Part shown: piece after piece, positions 38,561 to 47,811 of the stretch
Layout: each line of letters opens with the position of its first letter
Position numbering within the stretch: the first letter of the stretch is position 1
Assembly (NCBI GenBank): GCA_006503475.1
Contig: RSEH01000105.1
Location: 1 to 64,000, forward strand
DNA from: Stentor roeselii
Lineage: Eukaryota > Ciliophora > Heterotrichea > Heterotrichida > Stentoridae
Length of the DNA stretch: 64,000 nucleotides
Direction: 5' to 3'
Made by a program: the position numbers and the translations under genes
The notes under the pieces: model-generated
Database searches by the model: none
Seen by the model: only the letters and a program-made list of their open reading frames with translations
Told to the model about the DNA's origin: nothing

Positions 38561-39898
38561 ATTAGATTTGGGTAGTTTAGGAATTTGGGAATTGAAATTT
38601 TTGGATTGATTTATATTTTTATATTTATTGCCTGAGTTATTGTTTATTTCATTTATTTTAGACTTTAAGGAAATAGATTGCATGTCAAGGTAAAAGATTT
38701 TTAAAGATTTGATAGTTTTATATAGAGTATTCTTGTTAGAGACTTTGTACACCAGATTTTCTGTAATCAGGTAATATAGTTCTTAATAAGAATATATGAT
38801 GAATTTTATTAAGATCTTTTAGTGGAATTAATAGTAAAGATGCACTAATAGGTAAGGTTGCAAAGTAATTTCATTTGAATACGTAAGCGAAACTAAAGAA
38901 ACTATTACTCAGTAAGCACTTGATGATTTTTTATGATAACTATTAATTAGTAGTTTGATATCAATATTTGTCTGAGTCTAAGAGAGTTTTTTAAGTTCAA
39001 TCGATCATAAATATTCCTCTGAACTGCTTATAGAGAAAAATATGTAAAATTACCTTGAAATTCATAAATATCAATATTTTAATTATATAATCAGATGAAA
39101 AGTGTATAGATTACTTTACAGTAAAAATAGTAATAAAATAAGCTATTATGCAAAAGTAATTAGTTAGTACCTAGGTATACTTAAATTTTACTTCTAGATT
39201 AGAAAATGTAAAGGAAACTGCAAATTCTCTTCTTAGTTTTATGAATCTTTACTCAAAGGAAGATTTTAATACACTATCAGAAATAATTTTCTTATCAGAA
39301 TTAAAGATACAAGAAAAAGAAATGAATGTAGAACAGCATTAATTAAATTTATGGATTAGAAAAATAAATGAAAAGCTTCACTTGACAGTCAAAGAGCCTA
39401 ACCCACTATTGCAAATCTTTAATTAGTGAATAAATATTTCTCATTCTTAATAAATCAGAAAAATAAGAAGAAGCAATAAATAGATAGCAATGGCATTTTA
39501 TATAGAAAAATAAGAAAAGTAATCATCTAAAAATTTAAAGCTCTAAACCCTATTCTCATAACGATCAAACCTAAAAGATGGCCCTTCTTCCATACCAACT
39601 AAACCTTTCAATAATTAATTCTCAAGCGATTATTAGAATCTAGAACTCAATTAATATTAAATCATAAACTGATAACAGCACTAAACCCATAACTAAAAAA
39701 ATTCCCTAAAAATCCTCATCTAACCTCATTTCAAAGTATTCATCCGCTAAACCAAATCACAAAACTCAAAAAAAATCTATTCTCATCTAACCTCCGACAC
39801 CATTTCACCAAAAATCAAAAAAATCCCACTTCATCCTAAATCAACTCTAAACTAAAAGACCCTCCAAAAATCCAATATTAAATCATTCTAATAAATCC
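38561..39898. other. intergenic, 1.3 kb, with a coding relic
   Basis: AT-rich. An interrupted coding-like frame lies at 39175-39426 (separate entry). From about 39690 to the next ATG the + strand is A/C-rich, the usual forward-gene 5' flank. Confidence 0.5.
39175..39426 (+). pseudogene. unassigned coding relic with one internal TAA
   Basis: A frame of 83 codons without a start, with one TAA at 39340-39342. The text on both sides has protein-like composition (SLLSFMNLYSKEDFNTLSEI before, LWIRKINEKLHLTVKEPNP after). No tiny GT..AG intron removes the stop. Probably debris of a lost gene; no family recognised. Confidence 0.4.
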
Positions 39899-41134
39899 AT
39901 GGAAAATCCAGGTAGCCGCCTCAGCGACTATATGATTCAAGAAGAACTCGGCCAAGGAAGTTACGGTCAAGTCTTCAAAGTCCAAAGTCTAAAAACAAAA
40001 GGAACTTACGTGATAAAAAAGATAAACATCGAGTACCTCCCAACTAAAAGTCAAAAAGAAGTAATAAACGAGGCTCAAATCCTGAAAAAGCTTGACCATC
40101 CTCACATCGTAAAATACTTCTGCTCCTTCCTAGAGGGTAAATACCTCTGCATCGTAATGGAGTACATAAACGGCGGAGACCTTCACCGTCTGATAAAATT
40201 CCACCATGAAAAAAAGACCTTTCTCGGGGAAAGCGACATTTGGAGGATCACCTTCGAGTTATCCTCTGCGATTTCTTACCTTCACAGTAAAAACATCATC
40301 CACCGCGACATCAAAACTTTAAACGTGTTGGTAACAAAAGAACTGACAGTCAAACTTGCTGACCTCGGCGCTTCTAAGATAGTTTCAGCCCCTATGCAAG
40401 CAACTCGGGTAGGCACTCCGCTTTATCTCGCCCCGGAACTTGTCAAGCACAAGCCTTATGACTACAAAGTCGATGTTTGGGCCTTGGGATGCGTTGTTTA
40501 CACCCTCGCTCGACTCCAGCCGCCTTTTCAGGGAGAAAATTTGATTAGTCTTGGAATTTCTATTGTTAGTAAAGAGCCTGAACCTATTCCTGCTAATTAT
40601 TCTTCTCAACTCAGTGAATTTGTTGCTAAACTTTTAATGAAAATGCCTAATGATAGGCCCAGTAGCTCTGCGGTTGTTAAGATGATACCGAAGGGAAAGG
40701 ATGTGGCTTTTATGGAAAATTTAACGACGGAATTTACGGTGACTAGAAATTCACCGGTTTTTGAAGATGAAAATTTTGGAGGAAGGTTTTTGAAAGGGGA
40801 ACCTGCTCCTGTTGTTTTACAGGAGTTGGAACCTAGGCCTTGTTTGTTTTTTTATGTGGAAAAGGAGGTGGGGAAGGATTTAAGGATACCTGCTGGGGAT
40901 TACTTTACACCTAAATCTAGTGAAAGACCTAGCACTGCTAATAGACATCGAGTTATTATTAGGACGCAGATTAGGACGCGACCTACTTCTGCAACTAACT
41001 ATGGAAAACCTAACCCCTTGTTCATTCCGAGAGAGCCTAAAATTTTAAAGATGACTCCTCCCTGCATCAGTTTAGATTTTTCTACTCAGAGACCTATTAA
41101 AAGGTATCTGACAATAAACGATTTGTATTCATAA
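39899..41134 (+). CDS. NEK-like Ser/Thr protein kinase
   Basis: A 411-residue kinase. Gly-rich loop LGQGSYGQVF (18-27), catalytic Lys40 in YVIKKINI, HRD as HRDIKTLNVL (135-144), DLG instead of DFG (155-157), common in NEKs, and GTPLYLAPELVKHKPYDYKVDVWALGC. The NEK-style insertion after the hinge (MEYINGGDLHRLIKFHHEKKTFL) is present. NEKs act at cilia, basal bodies and in division. The 150-residue tail after the kinase is Pro/Arg-rich with no domain. Codons change from C/A-ending at the 5' end to T/G-ending at the 3' end. Confidence 0.93.
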   Translation: MENPGSRLSDYMIQEELGQGSYGQVFKVQSLKTKGTYVIKKINIEYLPTKSQKEVINEAQILKKLDHPHIVKYFCSFLEGKYLCIVMEYINGGDLHRLIKFHHEKKTFLGESDIWRITFELSSAISYLHSKNIIHRDIKTLNVLVTKELTVKLADLGASKIVSAPMQATRVGTPLYLAPELVKHKPYDYKVDVWALGCVVYTLARLQPPFQGENLISLGISIVSKEPEPIPANYSSQLSEFVAKLLMKMPNDRPSSSAVVKMIPKGKDVAFMENLTTEFTVTRNSPVFEDENFGGRFLKGEPAPVVLQELEPRPCLFFYVEKEVGKDLRIPAGDYFTPKSSERPSTANRHRVIIRTQIRTRPTSATNYGKPNPLFIPREPKILKMTPPCISLDFSTQRPIKRYLTINDLYS

Positions 41135-41482
41135 TTTGTATTAAAAATTTAAAATCACTTAATTTTTCATAACGATTGAGAGGTGCCAAGTCTAAAAAAT
41201 TTGGGAATTCGAGTCTTATATTTTCATTTCTGCTTGAAGTGGGTGTTAATTAACTAAGGTATGTCTTTTTGAAGTTTATTAATATTAATTATTTGATACA
41301 GTGAAAATTTTCGCTATGTATCAGTGAATATCTTATTGGTAAAACTTTATATCCTGAATATTGGAAAATTTAAAAAAGATAAAAATAGAGAATATATAAT
41401 TTATAGTTTTTTAAAATGTATCTACGAGATAACTCTGTATATTTGGCCTTTTAGTGAAATAATATTAAAAATATAAGTATTT

Positions 41483-41620
41483 ATTGAGAAAGATTCAAAT
41501 TAATTATGCTGATATAGTATTTATTCATCGGTTTGATCACAACACCCCTTAGGATAGATATTTATTGCTGAAAATCTTTTAATTAAATGAGAAAACGCTA
41601 CTGTTTTGAAAAATTTAATA
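41483..41620 (+). pseudogene. aldo-keto reductase fragment
   Basis: Similar in DNA and translation to the reductases at 22121 and 24459 around the catalytic His: INYADIVFIHRFDHNTP corresponds to LDYVDIMFLHRFDHEVP, followed by a stop. Weaker similarity continues through the ..VNHLIEQGKASYWG.. region. About 16 kb from the intact copies, same strand. Confidence 0.75.
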
Positions 41621-41711
41621 GTTTATTCTAGTAAGTCATCGAATAGTCATGGTTTCGAGTTAAATTTGTTGATTCAGCTTGGTTTTCACTGAAATACTAG
41701 ATTAAGTCCTG

Positions 41712-42205
41712 AAACCCCACTTTAGCTTTACCTTTGCCATTAAAACAGCGAAACATCTGAAAAATCTCGATGATCACATCACTAATTTTTTCCTCAACAT
41801 CCGCAACAGGTGGCAGTACCTGAAGGATTCCATGCTGAACTCAGTCAAAATAGACAATCACTTAAGTTGCTTGAAATCACTGAAAATCTATTTCTATAAT
41901 CTCAATAGTTCTAGGCATTGAAATTGTTTTACTCACTCGAAGGATTCGAAGTTGTTGTGAAAATATTTATTTTTACTCAATCTATCAAGAAACTCTAGGG
42001 GTAGTTAAATTAGGTTCTTGCTTCAACGTGGAGGTTATTTAGTGGATTGGATGAGAATTCTTTCTGGAATCAGCATCAACTTGCTATAGTGAAGCTCGAG
42101 GCTTTAATGATTCGTCAAGTTAGATATACTTAATTAAGATATCATAAGTTGTTTTTCTAAATGTCTAGATGGATTGTGAGGGATGAGTACTGCGCTCTTA
42201 AATTA
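41712..42205 (-). pseudogene. LRR-ankyrin gene fragment
   Basis: A decayed copy of part of the gene at 44680-46560 (its segment about 45895-46480). Shared stretches include CAGTACCTGAA..ATTCCA then GCTGAACTCAG, TTGAAATCACTGAAAA versus CGGAATCACTGAAAA, and GATGAGTACTG at the left end. Many substitutions and indels, no open frame. Same strand as the intact gene, about 3 kb away. Confidence 0.8.
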
Positions 42206-42354
42206 ATAAATGAGTCTAGATGTTTTACTTTTGGACTAATTTAAATTTATCTGATAAATTGAAAAAATATAAATATAGGTTATAAAGTTCTATATCTTCG
42301 ATATAACGAATCATATCTCATCAATTTGTTGCTTTATCAAATCTCTATTATAAA

Positions 42355-42470
42355 TTTTTCGGTCATCAGGAGGCCCGCTACTCATTCAGAAAGGTTTATG
42401 ATCTTATAGAGTGAGTTTTTTCAAGGGTCAATCCCGAGAGTGATCCGCACCCTTACTGCAATTTTTATTA
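42355..42470. other. unexplained GC-richer patch with pairing potential
   Basis: Stands out of AT-rich surroundings. ACTCATTC (near 42380) can pair with GAGTGAGT (near 42408) over eight bases, and AAGGGT can pair with ACCCTT (about 42425 and 42450). Read as protein it also gives GHQEARYSFRKVYDLIE before a TGA. It may be a structured RNA or a coding relic. Confidence 0.35.
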
Positions 42471-43042
42471 GATTTCTCTGATTAAAAATATGGAATTAGT
42501 TTAAATTCTTCAAGAAAAACTAGATCATGATAAATTTACTAAAAGATTATTCGCAGAAAGCGTAATAGAAATTTCAATTGGCTATATTATTAAATTTTCA
42601 AACAAATCCCATATAAAACAGTTTAAAAATATTTTAAGAAGAACCAGAAAATCTTTTGATTATATTTTATTCTTTTGAAGTTTCTTAAAAACTACTTCAA
42701 TCATGGTTTAATATTTAAAATTAAAAAACTCAAATATTTTTGCAGATAAATTATAAACAGCAGAAAAAATAATTCATTAGAAAGTAGAACATAAATTAGT
42801 TATCCTGCAAATCAAGAAGTAGAAATTCGCACTTAGCCAAACATTCTAAAAATATAACTGTTTCAATCATCTTCAAAAAAATAAAACCCTAATAATTTAA
42901 AATAACCAAAATTTTCTACAAATAAATCCCTCATCCAAATAATTTCTTCCAAAATCCCTTCTCAATCTAAAACATTTCTTAAAAACCTCAACCCATTCAA
43001 CAAACATCATCCTCCCATCATTCTTTCTACCCTAAATTAAAA

Positions 43043-43516
43043 ATGAATCGCCCAGAGATCGACTTCCTAATCTCCTTAAACGAAGACTTCGACAAACTCC
43101 ACTCGCCAACTTCCAAAAAGTCCGAAGACATCTGCGGGTGGGTAGACTCAAAAGACTCTCCAACAAGTCCAACAACGCGAAAAGTAAAAAACATGACACA
43201 AGGTCTTCACCTTCGTAAACTAAAAGAAGTCCATCAACAAAAGCACAAAAACCAAAGTTTAGTCCTTTCAAGTAAAAAAGACAATTCTCCAGTCTCCTTA
43301 TCTCCACAGACAATGAAAAGTCGAGGTCGAGCGCTTCGCGATAAATTTTTCCCAGATCTTCGTCCATGTCTTTACAAGACTCCAAACGAAAAATACCAGA
43401 ACTATTCAAGTTTCGACCAAAGTCTAGAGCGTTGCAGAGTAGTTCAAGACCGCAGTTTTCGTCTCACATCAGCCACTCCAGTAATGCTAGTCCGAAGGAA
43501 GAACCTTTACTCCTAA
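43043..43516 (+). CDS. hypothetical protein, 157 aa
   Basis: ATG to TAA frame, hydrophilic, rich in Ser, Lys, Arg and Asp, with SPTSPTTRKVK and SLSPQTMKSRGRALR, likely disordered. It is preceded by the A/C-rich flank typical of forward genes, and its third positions are C/A-rich, which supports this strand over the antisense frame at 43032-43409. It is convergent with RPN9, 24 nt between stops. No family recognised. Confidence 0.62.
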   Translation: MNRPEIDFLISLNEDFDKLHSPTSKKSEDICGWVDSKDSPTSPTTRKVKNMTQGLHLRKLKEVHQQKHKNQSLVLSSKKDNSPVSLSPQTMKSRGRALRDKFFPDLRPCLYKTPNEKYQNYSSFDQSLERCRVVQDRSFRLTSATPVMLVRRKNLYS

Positions 43517-43540
43517 TGAGCAGTATTCAAATTAACTAAC

Positions 43541-44563
43541 TTACTCTAAAAGTTCCTTCGACTGGTCCTCCAGATGTCTCAAAACACTGCAAATAGTCCC
43601 TTTCCACTCACTCATTCTTTTATTCAACAAAGAAATCCGCTCCGCATCTAGCACTCGAGGCTGAAGCCACCCGACAGACACGACCTGTTCAACTTCATCG
43701 ATTTCTCCTTTAATAAGCCCAAGAGCCATCGCTTTCATAACAAGATGTTCCACATCTTTTCCAGTGACATTCATCACAACAGCAAGTTCTTGAAAACTGA
43801 GATTTCTTTTATTTCCAACAAAGATGTATTCAAGCATTGCTAAAATTCTAGTTTTTCTTACAAATGCTTCAACTCTAAGTTCTTCTGGCAAATTTGCAAA
43901 TTTTTCTTCGATTTCTTTGACCTTTCCCGCATTGCAAAGATGAATCAAGGTGTAAAGCCAGGCATTTTTAGAGGTTTCGAGACTTTTCAGCACTGGCTGG
44001 TTGATAAGCTCGCCGAGGTTGTAAATGCTTTCAGCGAGTAAGACTGAAACAGCCAGTCGATAAGCGAGGCCTTCAGCGTCTTTCACTTCAGACTGCGGGG
44101 TGTATGCCAGGTACTGAAGAGAATATTTGTAAAAAAGCTCGTAGTTCGATTTGAGTTGGTAAAGTTGCGCTAAAGTCCCGTAGAGGTGAGAGTAAATCAC
44201 ACTTTCTAAGTCATTTTGACGCTCTACCTGCTTTTGAACGTCTTCTAGAAGTGACTGCGCCTCTGATATGCTCTGGACTCGCAAGTACTGAGCACTTTTC
44301 GCTATTGACAGGAGGATTGAAGCTTGCTCGTCGATTATTGACAAGTTGTCCAGGAATACAAAAGCTGTTGTTGGGTCTTGCACCTCGATCGCCTTCATTG
44401 CTAGAAGAACTAGCTTCGTCTTGTTAAGACGTTCGTGGAATTGGGTGATCGCTGACCAGATAGAGCTTATTGTTGTGCTGTCTAGTTTTAATAAGGCTTC
44501 TGTTAGCTCGTGCCAAAGACGTTTTTCGTGAAGTACTCGGATCTCTTGAGGAAGGGATTCCAT
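43541..44563 (-). CDS. PSMD13: 26S proteasome regulatory subunit RPN9 (PSMD13)
   Basis: A 340-residue lid subunit of the 19S regulatory particle. The N-terminal half is helical-repeat sequence (EKRLWHELTEALLKLDS, AFVFLDNLS, LYGTLAQLYQLKSNYELFYKYSLQYL), followed by the SVLLAESIYNLGELINQPVLKSLE block and a C-terminal PCI domain (about 235-320) with NLSFQELAVVMNVTGKDVEHLVMKAMALGLIKGEIDEV. It ends with a coiled helix. It is slightly shorter than the human protein. Start ATG at 44561-44563, stop TAA. Single exon. Confidence 0.93.
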   Translation of the reverse strand: MESLPQEIRVLHEKRLWHELTEALLKLDSTTISSIWSAITQFHERLNKTKLVLLAMKAIEVQDPTTAFVFLDNLSIIDEQASILLSIAKSAQYLRVQSISEAQSLLEDVQKQVERQNDLESVIYSHLYGTLAQLYQLKSNYELFYKYSLQYLAYTPQSEVKDAEGLAYRLAVSVLLAESIYNLGELINQPVLKSLETSKNAWLYTLIHLCNAGKVKEIEEKFANLPEELRVEAFVRKTRILAMLEYIFVGNKRNLSFQELAVVMNVTGKDVEHLVMKAMALGLIKGEIDEVEQVVSVGWLQPRVLDAERISLLNKRMSEWKGTICSVLRHLEDQSKELLE

Positions 44564-44679
44564 TTTGACTTTATTGCAGACCGGGAAGGATGAAAGGGTT
44601 TAAATAAGATTGAGGAAATATTTATGAATATTAAGAATCTTGTTTAGACTGTTAAAATCGCATCTTATATATAAAGTTC

Positions 44680-46560
44680 CTAATTGGAATAGAGAAGTAA
44701 AGTGTCAACTCGAGTTTCTTCTTCGATGTACTCAGGTAAGTTTCTTGCAGAGCTTACTGAGTTTAAAGTTCTCACAGATTTCAAGTAAGTTAAACTCTTA
44801 CTTCCGCTGTCTAAGTCCTTTAAAAAGTTCATTGCGTGTCGAACCTCATCTTTAACAACGACTTCTTTATTCTTCTTTGCCTTGTAAATTTCTTTCAAGC
44901 TGCTCTTATGTCTGAACCTGGATAATAAATAAACTGCATCTGCCTTGACAACGATGTTTCCTGACTCGCCGATTAGGTCTTCGATTTCTTCGAGGTCTTT
45001 AAAGTGGAAAGCAGCGAATAGGTTCCGGTATTCTTCACAGATAAGACTTTCAGAAGCGGTCTTTTGAATAACATTTGCTTGGTACTCGCATTGAAGGTCT
45101 TTTCTGAGCTTGTAACATTCTTTTTCTAGTCTTGATAGATACTTGAATAGTGCAAGGTTTCCTCTTGAAGTGTCTTTTGGCGTCTTGCCGTCGTAGTTCT
45201 TTTGGCTCGGGTCACATCCGACGGTCACTAAAGTTTCAACGACTGAGTAGTCTCCGGAATGAGAAGCGATGTGGAGAGGACTCCAACCATGAGCGCCTCC
45301 AGGTTTATTGAAATTAAAACCTTGGATTTTCTTTGAAGAGAATTCGAAGTTTTTCTTGAACATCCACTTCAAAGCGTGCACCTGTTTTTCCTTCGTCGCA
45401 ATATGAACAGGTGTCCACTTATCACTATTTTCAATATTCACATCAGCCGCATGGCTGATGAGCAAATCCGCAATCAGGGCATTTTTATGTTTATGCTTAT
45501 CGAAAACCTCCATAACTCCATGCAAGGCCGTATTTCCACATATATCCTGAATATTCGGAGAAAGTCCTGCTTCCAGTAGTTTCTGAACAAGTCGAGCATC
45601 CGACTTGATGACTGCTAAATTAAGTGGAGACCCGAAACATCCCGCTCCAATTTTAATATCAGCGCCTGCGACCATCAACAAATGTGCAGCATGCGCGTTA
45701 TTTTCCTTCAACGCAAGTACAAAAGGTGAAAAGCCATCAGAGTCCAAGGCATTAATAAAGCAACCTGCATGCAGCAACCCCTGAATGACTCCAGTATCCC
45801 CACTAATCACAGCAATATGCAAAAAAGTTCTATTTTTCGAGTCAACTTTATTGATATCCAGTTCATTATCACTAAAGTGCTCGATAAAGTCCACTAAACC
45901 CACTTCTCCTCTGCCTTTCGCATTGAAACCAGCACAAAGCGACTGAAGACTTTCAATGATCACCTCTCCAATCTTGTTCTTTAACACCCGGGGAAGAGGA
46001 GGTGAACAGTACCTGAACCATTCCAGGCTGAACTCAGATAAACTAGACAACTGGCACAAGTTACTCGGAATCACTGAAAAGTCATTTCCGTGAATGTAAA
46101 GATTTTTCAGTCCTTTCAAATTGCTTAACTCGTTTGGAAGACTTCGAAGTTGGTTGCTTGAAACGATGAGAGTTGAAAGATTTTTCAGGTTTTTTAAAAG
46201 ACTTGGAAGGGACTGTAAAAAGTTTCTGTTAAGAGTTAGGGTTGACAGAGACACTAGCGAAAAAAGCTCTGGGGGCAGAGATGTCAGGTGGTTGTTGTCT
46301 AGACGAAGGATTTTTAAGTGGATTAAACGGGAAATTCCTTCTGGAATGAACTCTAAAGTGTTGTAGCGAAGGTCGAGGCTTCGGAGGTGTGTCAAGGTTG
46401 ATATGCTGGAGTTTAGATGGGATAAGTTGTTGTTACGAAGGTCTAGTTGGATGATGGACGATGAGTACTGAACTAGTGACTTTGGGAGGGAGACCAGGTT
46501 CTTTTCTTTTAGGACTAAGTCACCTGTTGGCGTCAGGTAGTCGGCTAAGGAATTGATCAT
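44680..46560 (-). CDS. leucine-rich repeat + ankyrin repeat protein
   Basis: A 626-residue protein. Residues about 15-195 are LRRs of the SDS22/PIRL type (LDLRNNNLSHL, LRLDNNHLTSLPPELFSL, LIVSSNQLRSLPNELSNL). A link containing VDFIEHFSDNELD follows. Residues 245-470 are ankyrin repeats (TFLHIAVISGDTGVIQGLLHAGC, TALHGVMEVFDKHK, TPVHIATKEKQVHALKWMF, SPLHIASHSGDYSVVETLV). The C-terminal 150 residues are helical and charged. Likely a protein-interaction scaffold; partners unknown. A broken partial copy lies at 41712-42205. Stop TAG. Confidence 0.9.
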   Translation of the reverse strand: MINSLADYLTPTGDLVLKEKNLVSLPKSLVQYSSSIIQLDLRNNNLSHLNSSISTLTHLRSLDLRYNTLEFIPEGISRLIHLKILRLDNNHLTSLPPELFSLVSLSTLTLNRNFLQSLPSLLKNLKNLSTLIVSSNQLRSLPNELSNLKGLKNLYIHGNDFSVIPSNLCQLSSLSEFSLEWFRYCSPPLPRVLKNKIGEVIIESLQSLCAGFNAKGRGEVGLVDFIEHFSDNELDINKVDSKNRTFLHIAVISGDTGVIQGLLHAGCFINALDSDGFSPFVLALKENNAHAAHLLMVAGADIKIGAGCFGSPLNLAVIKSDARLVQKLLEAGLSPNIQDICGNTALHGVMEVFDKHKHKNALIADLLISHAADVNIENSDKWTPVHIATKEKQVHALKWMFKKNFEFSSKKIQGFNFNKPGGAHGWSPLHIASHSGDYSVVETLVTVGCDPSQKNYDGKTPKDTSRGNLALFKYLSRLEKECYKLRKDLQCEYQANVIQKTASESLICEEYRNLFAAFHFKDLEEIEDLIGESGNIVVKADAVYLLSRFRHKSSLKEIYKAKKNKEVVVKDEVRHAMNFLKDLDSGSKSLTYLKSVRTLNSVSSARNLPEYIEEETRVDTLLLYSN

Positions 46561-46745
46561 TATTTATTAACTATTATCGATTAAACAGTTAGTGAACTTG
46601 AAAATTTAGTAAAAAAATCAGGTAAGGATAGTAATTAGAGGGCATCGTGGGACTATCACAACCGATACTTTAAATCCTGGAACTATTAAAAAAATCACCT
46701 AATTACAGCCAAATTATTTAAAACTAAATTTAGTGCAATATTTAA

Positions 46746-47639
46746 ATGAACTACGTCGACCTATACAAAGAAAACCGGAGTTCAAGTTACAAAAAGTCTA
46801 TCGAAGCAGCCCGAAAAGCACTCAGCTCTCTTTCATTTAATCGTCTTCCAGTGCGTCAGTCACCTCAGCCGATAGACAAGCACCCCAAACACGTTTTTGA
46901 GTATTCAAAAGAAATAATGCAAAATCTTAAACAAGAAGAAAGTCAGTTCGACCTCTCTAAAGACTTCTTAAAACATCAAGCAGAAACAACCCACCACGGC
47001 CGGGCAATCCTAATAAACTGGTTAGTTTCAATTCACAGATATTTAAAACTAGTCCCAGAAACCCTGCACTTAGCAGTCTCTTTAATTGACCGGTTTTTGC
47101 ATAAAAAGTCAGTCAGCAAGTACCAACTGCAGCTTTTAGGCCTGACTTCTCTATTTTTAGCCGCCAAATATGAAGAAATTTACCCGCCCGAATTTTCCAA
47201 GTTCTTGAAAATTTGTGAAAACGCGTATTCGAAGAGCCAAGTTGTTTTAATGGAGAAAGAAATTCTAAAAGTTGTTGATTTTAAAGTAAATGTTCCGACA
47301 GTTTGGATATTTTTCAACAAATATGCTGAATGTGCTGGTTTGCAGAAGGTTGAAGCTTGCCTGGCGCAGTATTTGACTGAACTTTGCCTTTTAGAACATG
47401 GAATGACGAGGTTTAGGAACTCGATGAAAGCGGCTTCTGTTGTGTTTTTAGCACAGAAACAGATTAGAAAGGAAAATGTTTGGAGATTTCAAGGTGTTAC
47501 TGGATACCAGGAAAGCGATTTGAAGGAATGTGTCGTGGAAATGACTCAGGTTATGAACTTGGCAAGGTTTAATCCTTTGAAAGCTGTGAGGGAAAAGTTT
47601 TCTACACATGAATTTGAAAATGTGTCTGGGATTAATTAA
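46746..47639 (+). CDS. B-type cyclin-like protein
   Basis: A 297-residue cyclin that should bind and activate a cyclin-dependent kinase. The N-terminal cyclin box starts with HHGRAILINWLVSIHRYLKLVPETLHLAVSLIDRFL (83-118), close to the MRAILIDWLV hallmark of A/B cyclins, and continues LLGLTSLFLAAKYEEIYPPEF. The C-terminal cyclin fold follows (IFFNKYAECAGLQ.. LCLLEHGMTRFRNSMKAASVVFLAQ). The short N terminus lacks an obvious destruction box RxxLxx(I/V)xN. Divergent from the LRR-ankyrin gene, 185 nt apart. Stop TAA. Confidence 0.92.
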   Translation: MNYVDLYKENRSSSYKKSIEAARKALSSLSFNRLPVRQSPQPIDKHPKHVFEYSKEIMQNLKQEESQFDLSKDFLKHQAETTHHGRAILINWLVSIHRYLKLVPETLHLAVSLIDRFLHKKSVSKYQLQLLGLTSLFLAAKYEEIYPPEFSKFLKICENAYSKSQVVLMEKEILKVVDFKVNVPTVWIFFNKYAECAGLQKVEACLAQYLTELCLLEHGMTRFRNSMKAASVVFLAQKQIRKENVWRFQGVTGYQESDLKECVVEMTQVMNLARFNPLKAVREKFSTHEFENVSGIN

Positions 47640-47811
47640 GGATATAATAGAATTATGAAGTACTTTGATTCAGGTGTATTGAGACTGGGTGTTATAATCA
47701 TTTAAATTTTTAGGATAAAGAATAAATTTTAGAGTTTAATAATGGATTAGACCTTTCTGTCCTTTTAAGCTAAACCTTCCATTCCTTAAATAAATTATCT
47801 TCATATCAACA

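Larger units (their letters stand above)
41135..43042. other. intergenic, 1.9 kb, holding gene relics
   Basis: AT-rich gap with a decayed aldo-keto reductase fragment (41483-41620), a decayed LRR-ankyrin fragment (41712-42205) and an unexplained GC-richer patch (42355-42470), each listed separately. The last 150 nt are A/C-rich, the 5' flank of the next forward gene. Confidence 0.6.

Noticed and set aside
43032-43409. Reverse frame opposite the 157-residue gene
   Set aside because: 5' flank composition and third-position bias favour the forward strand.
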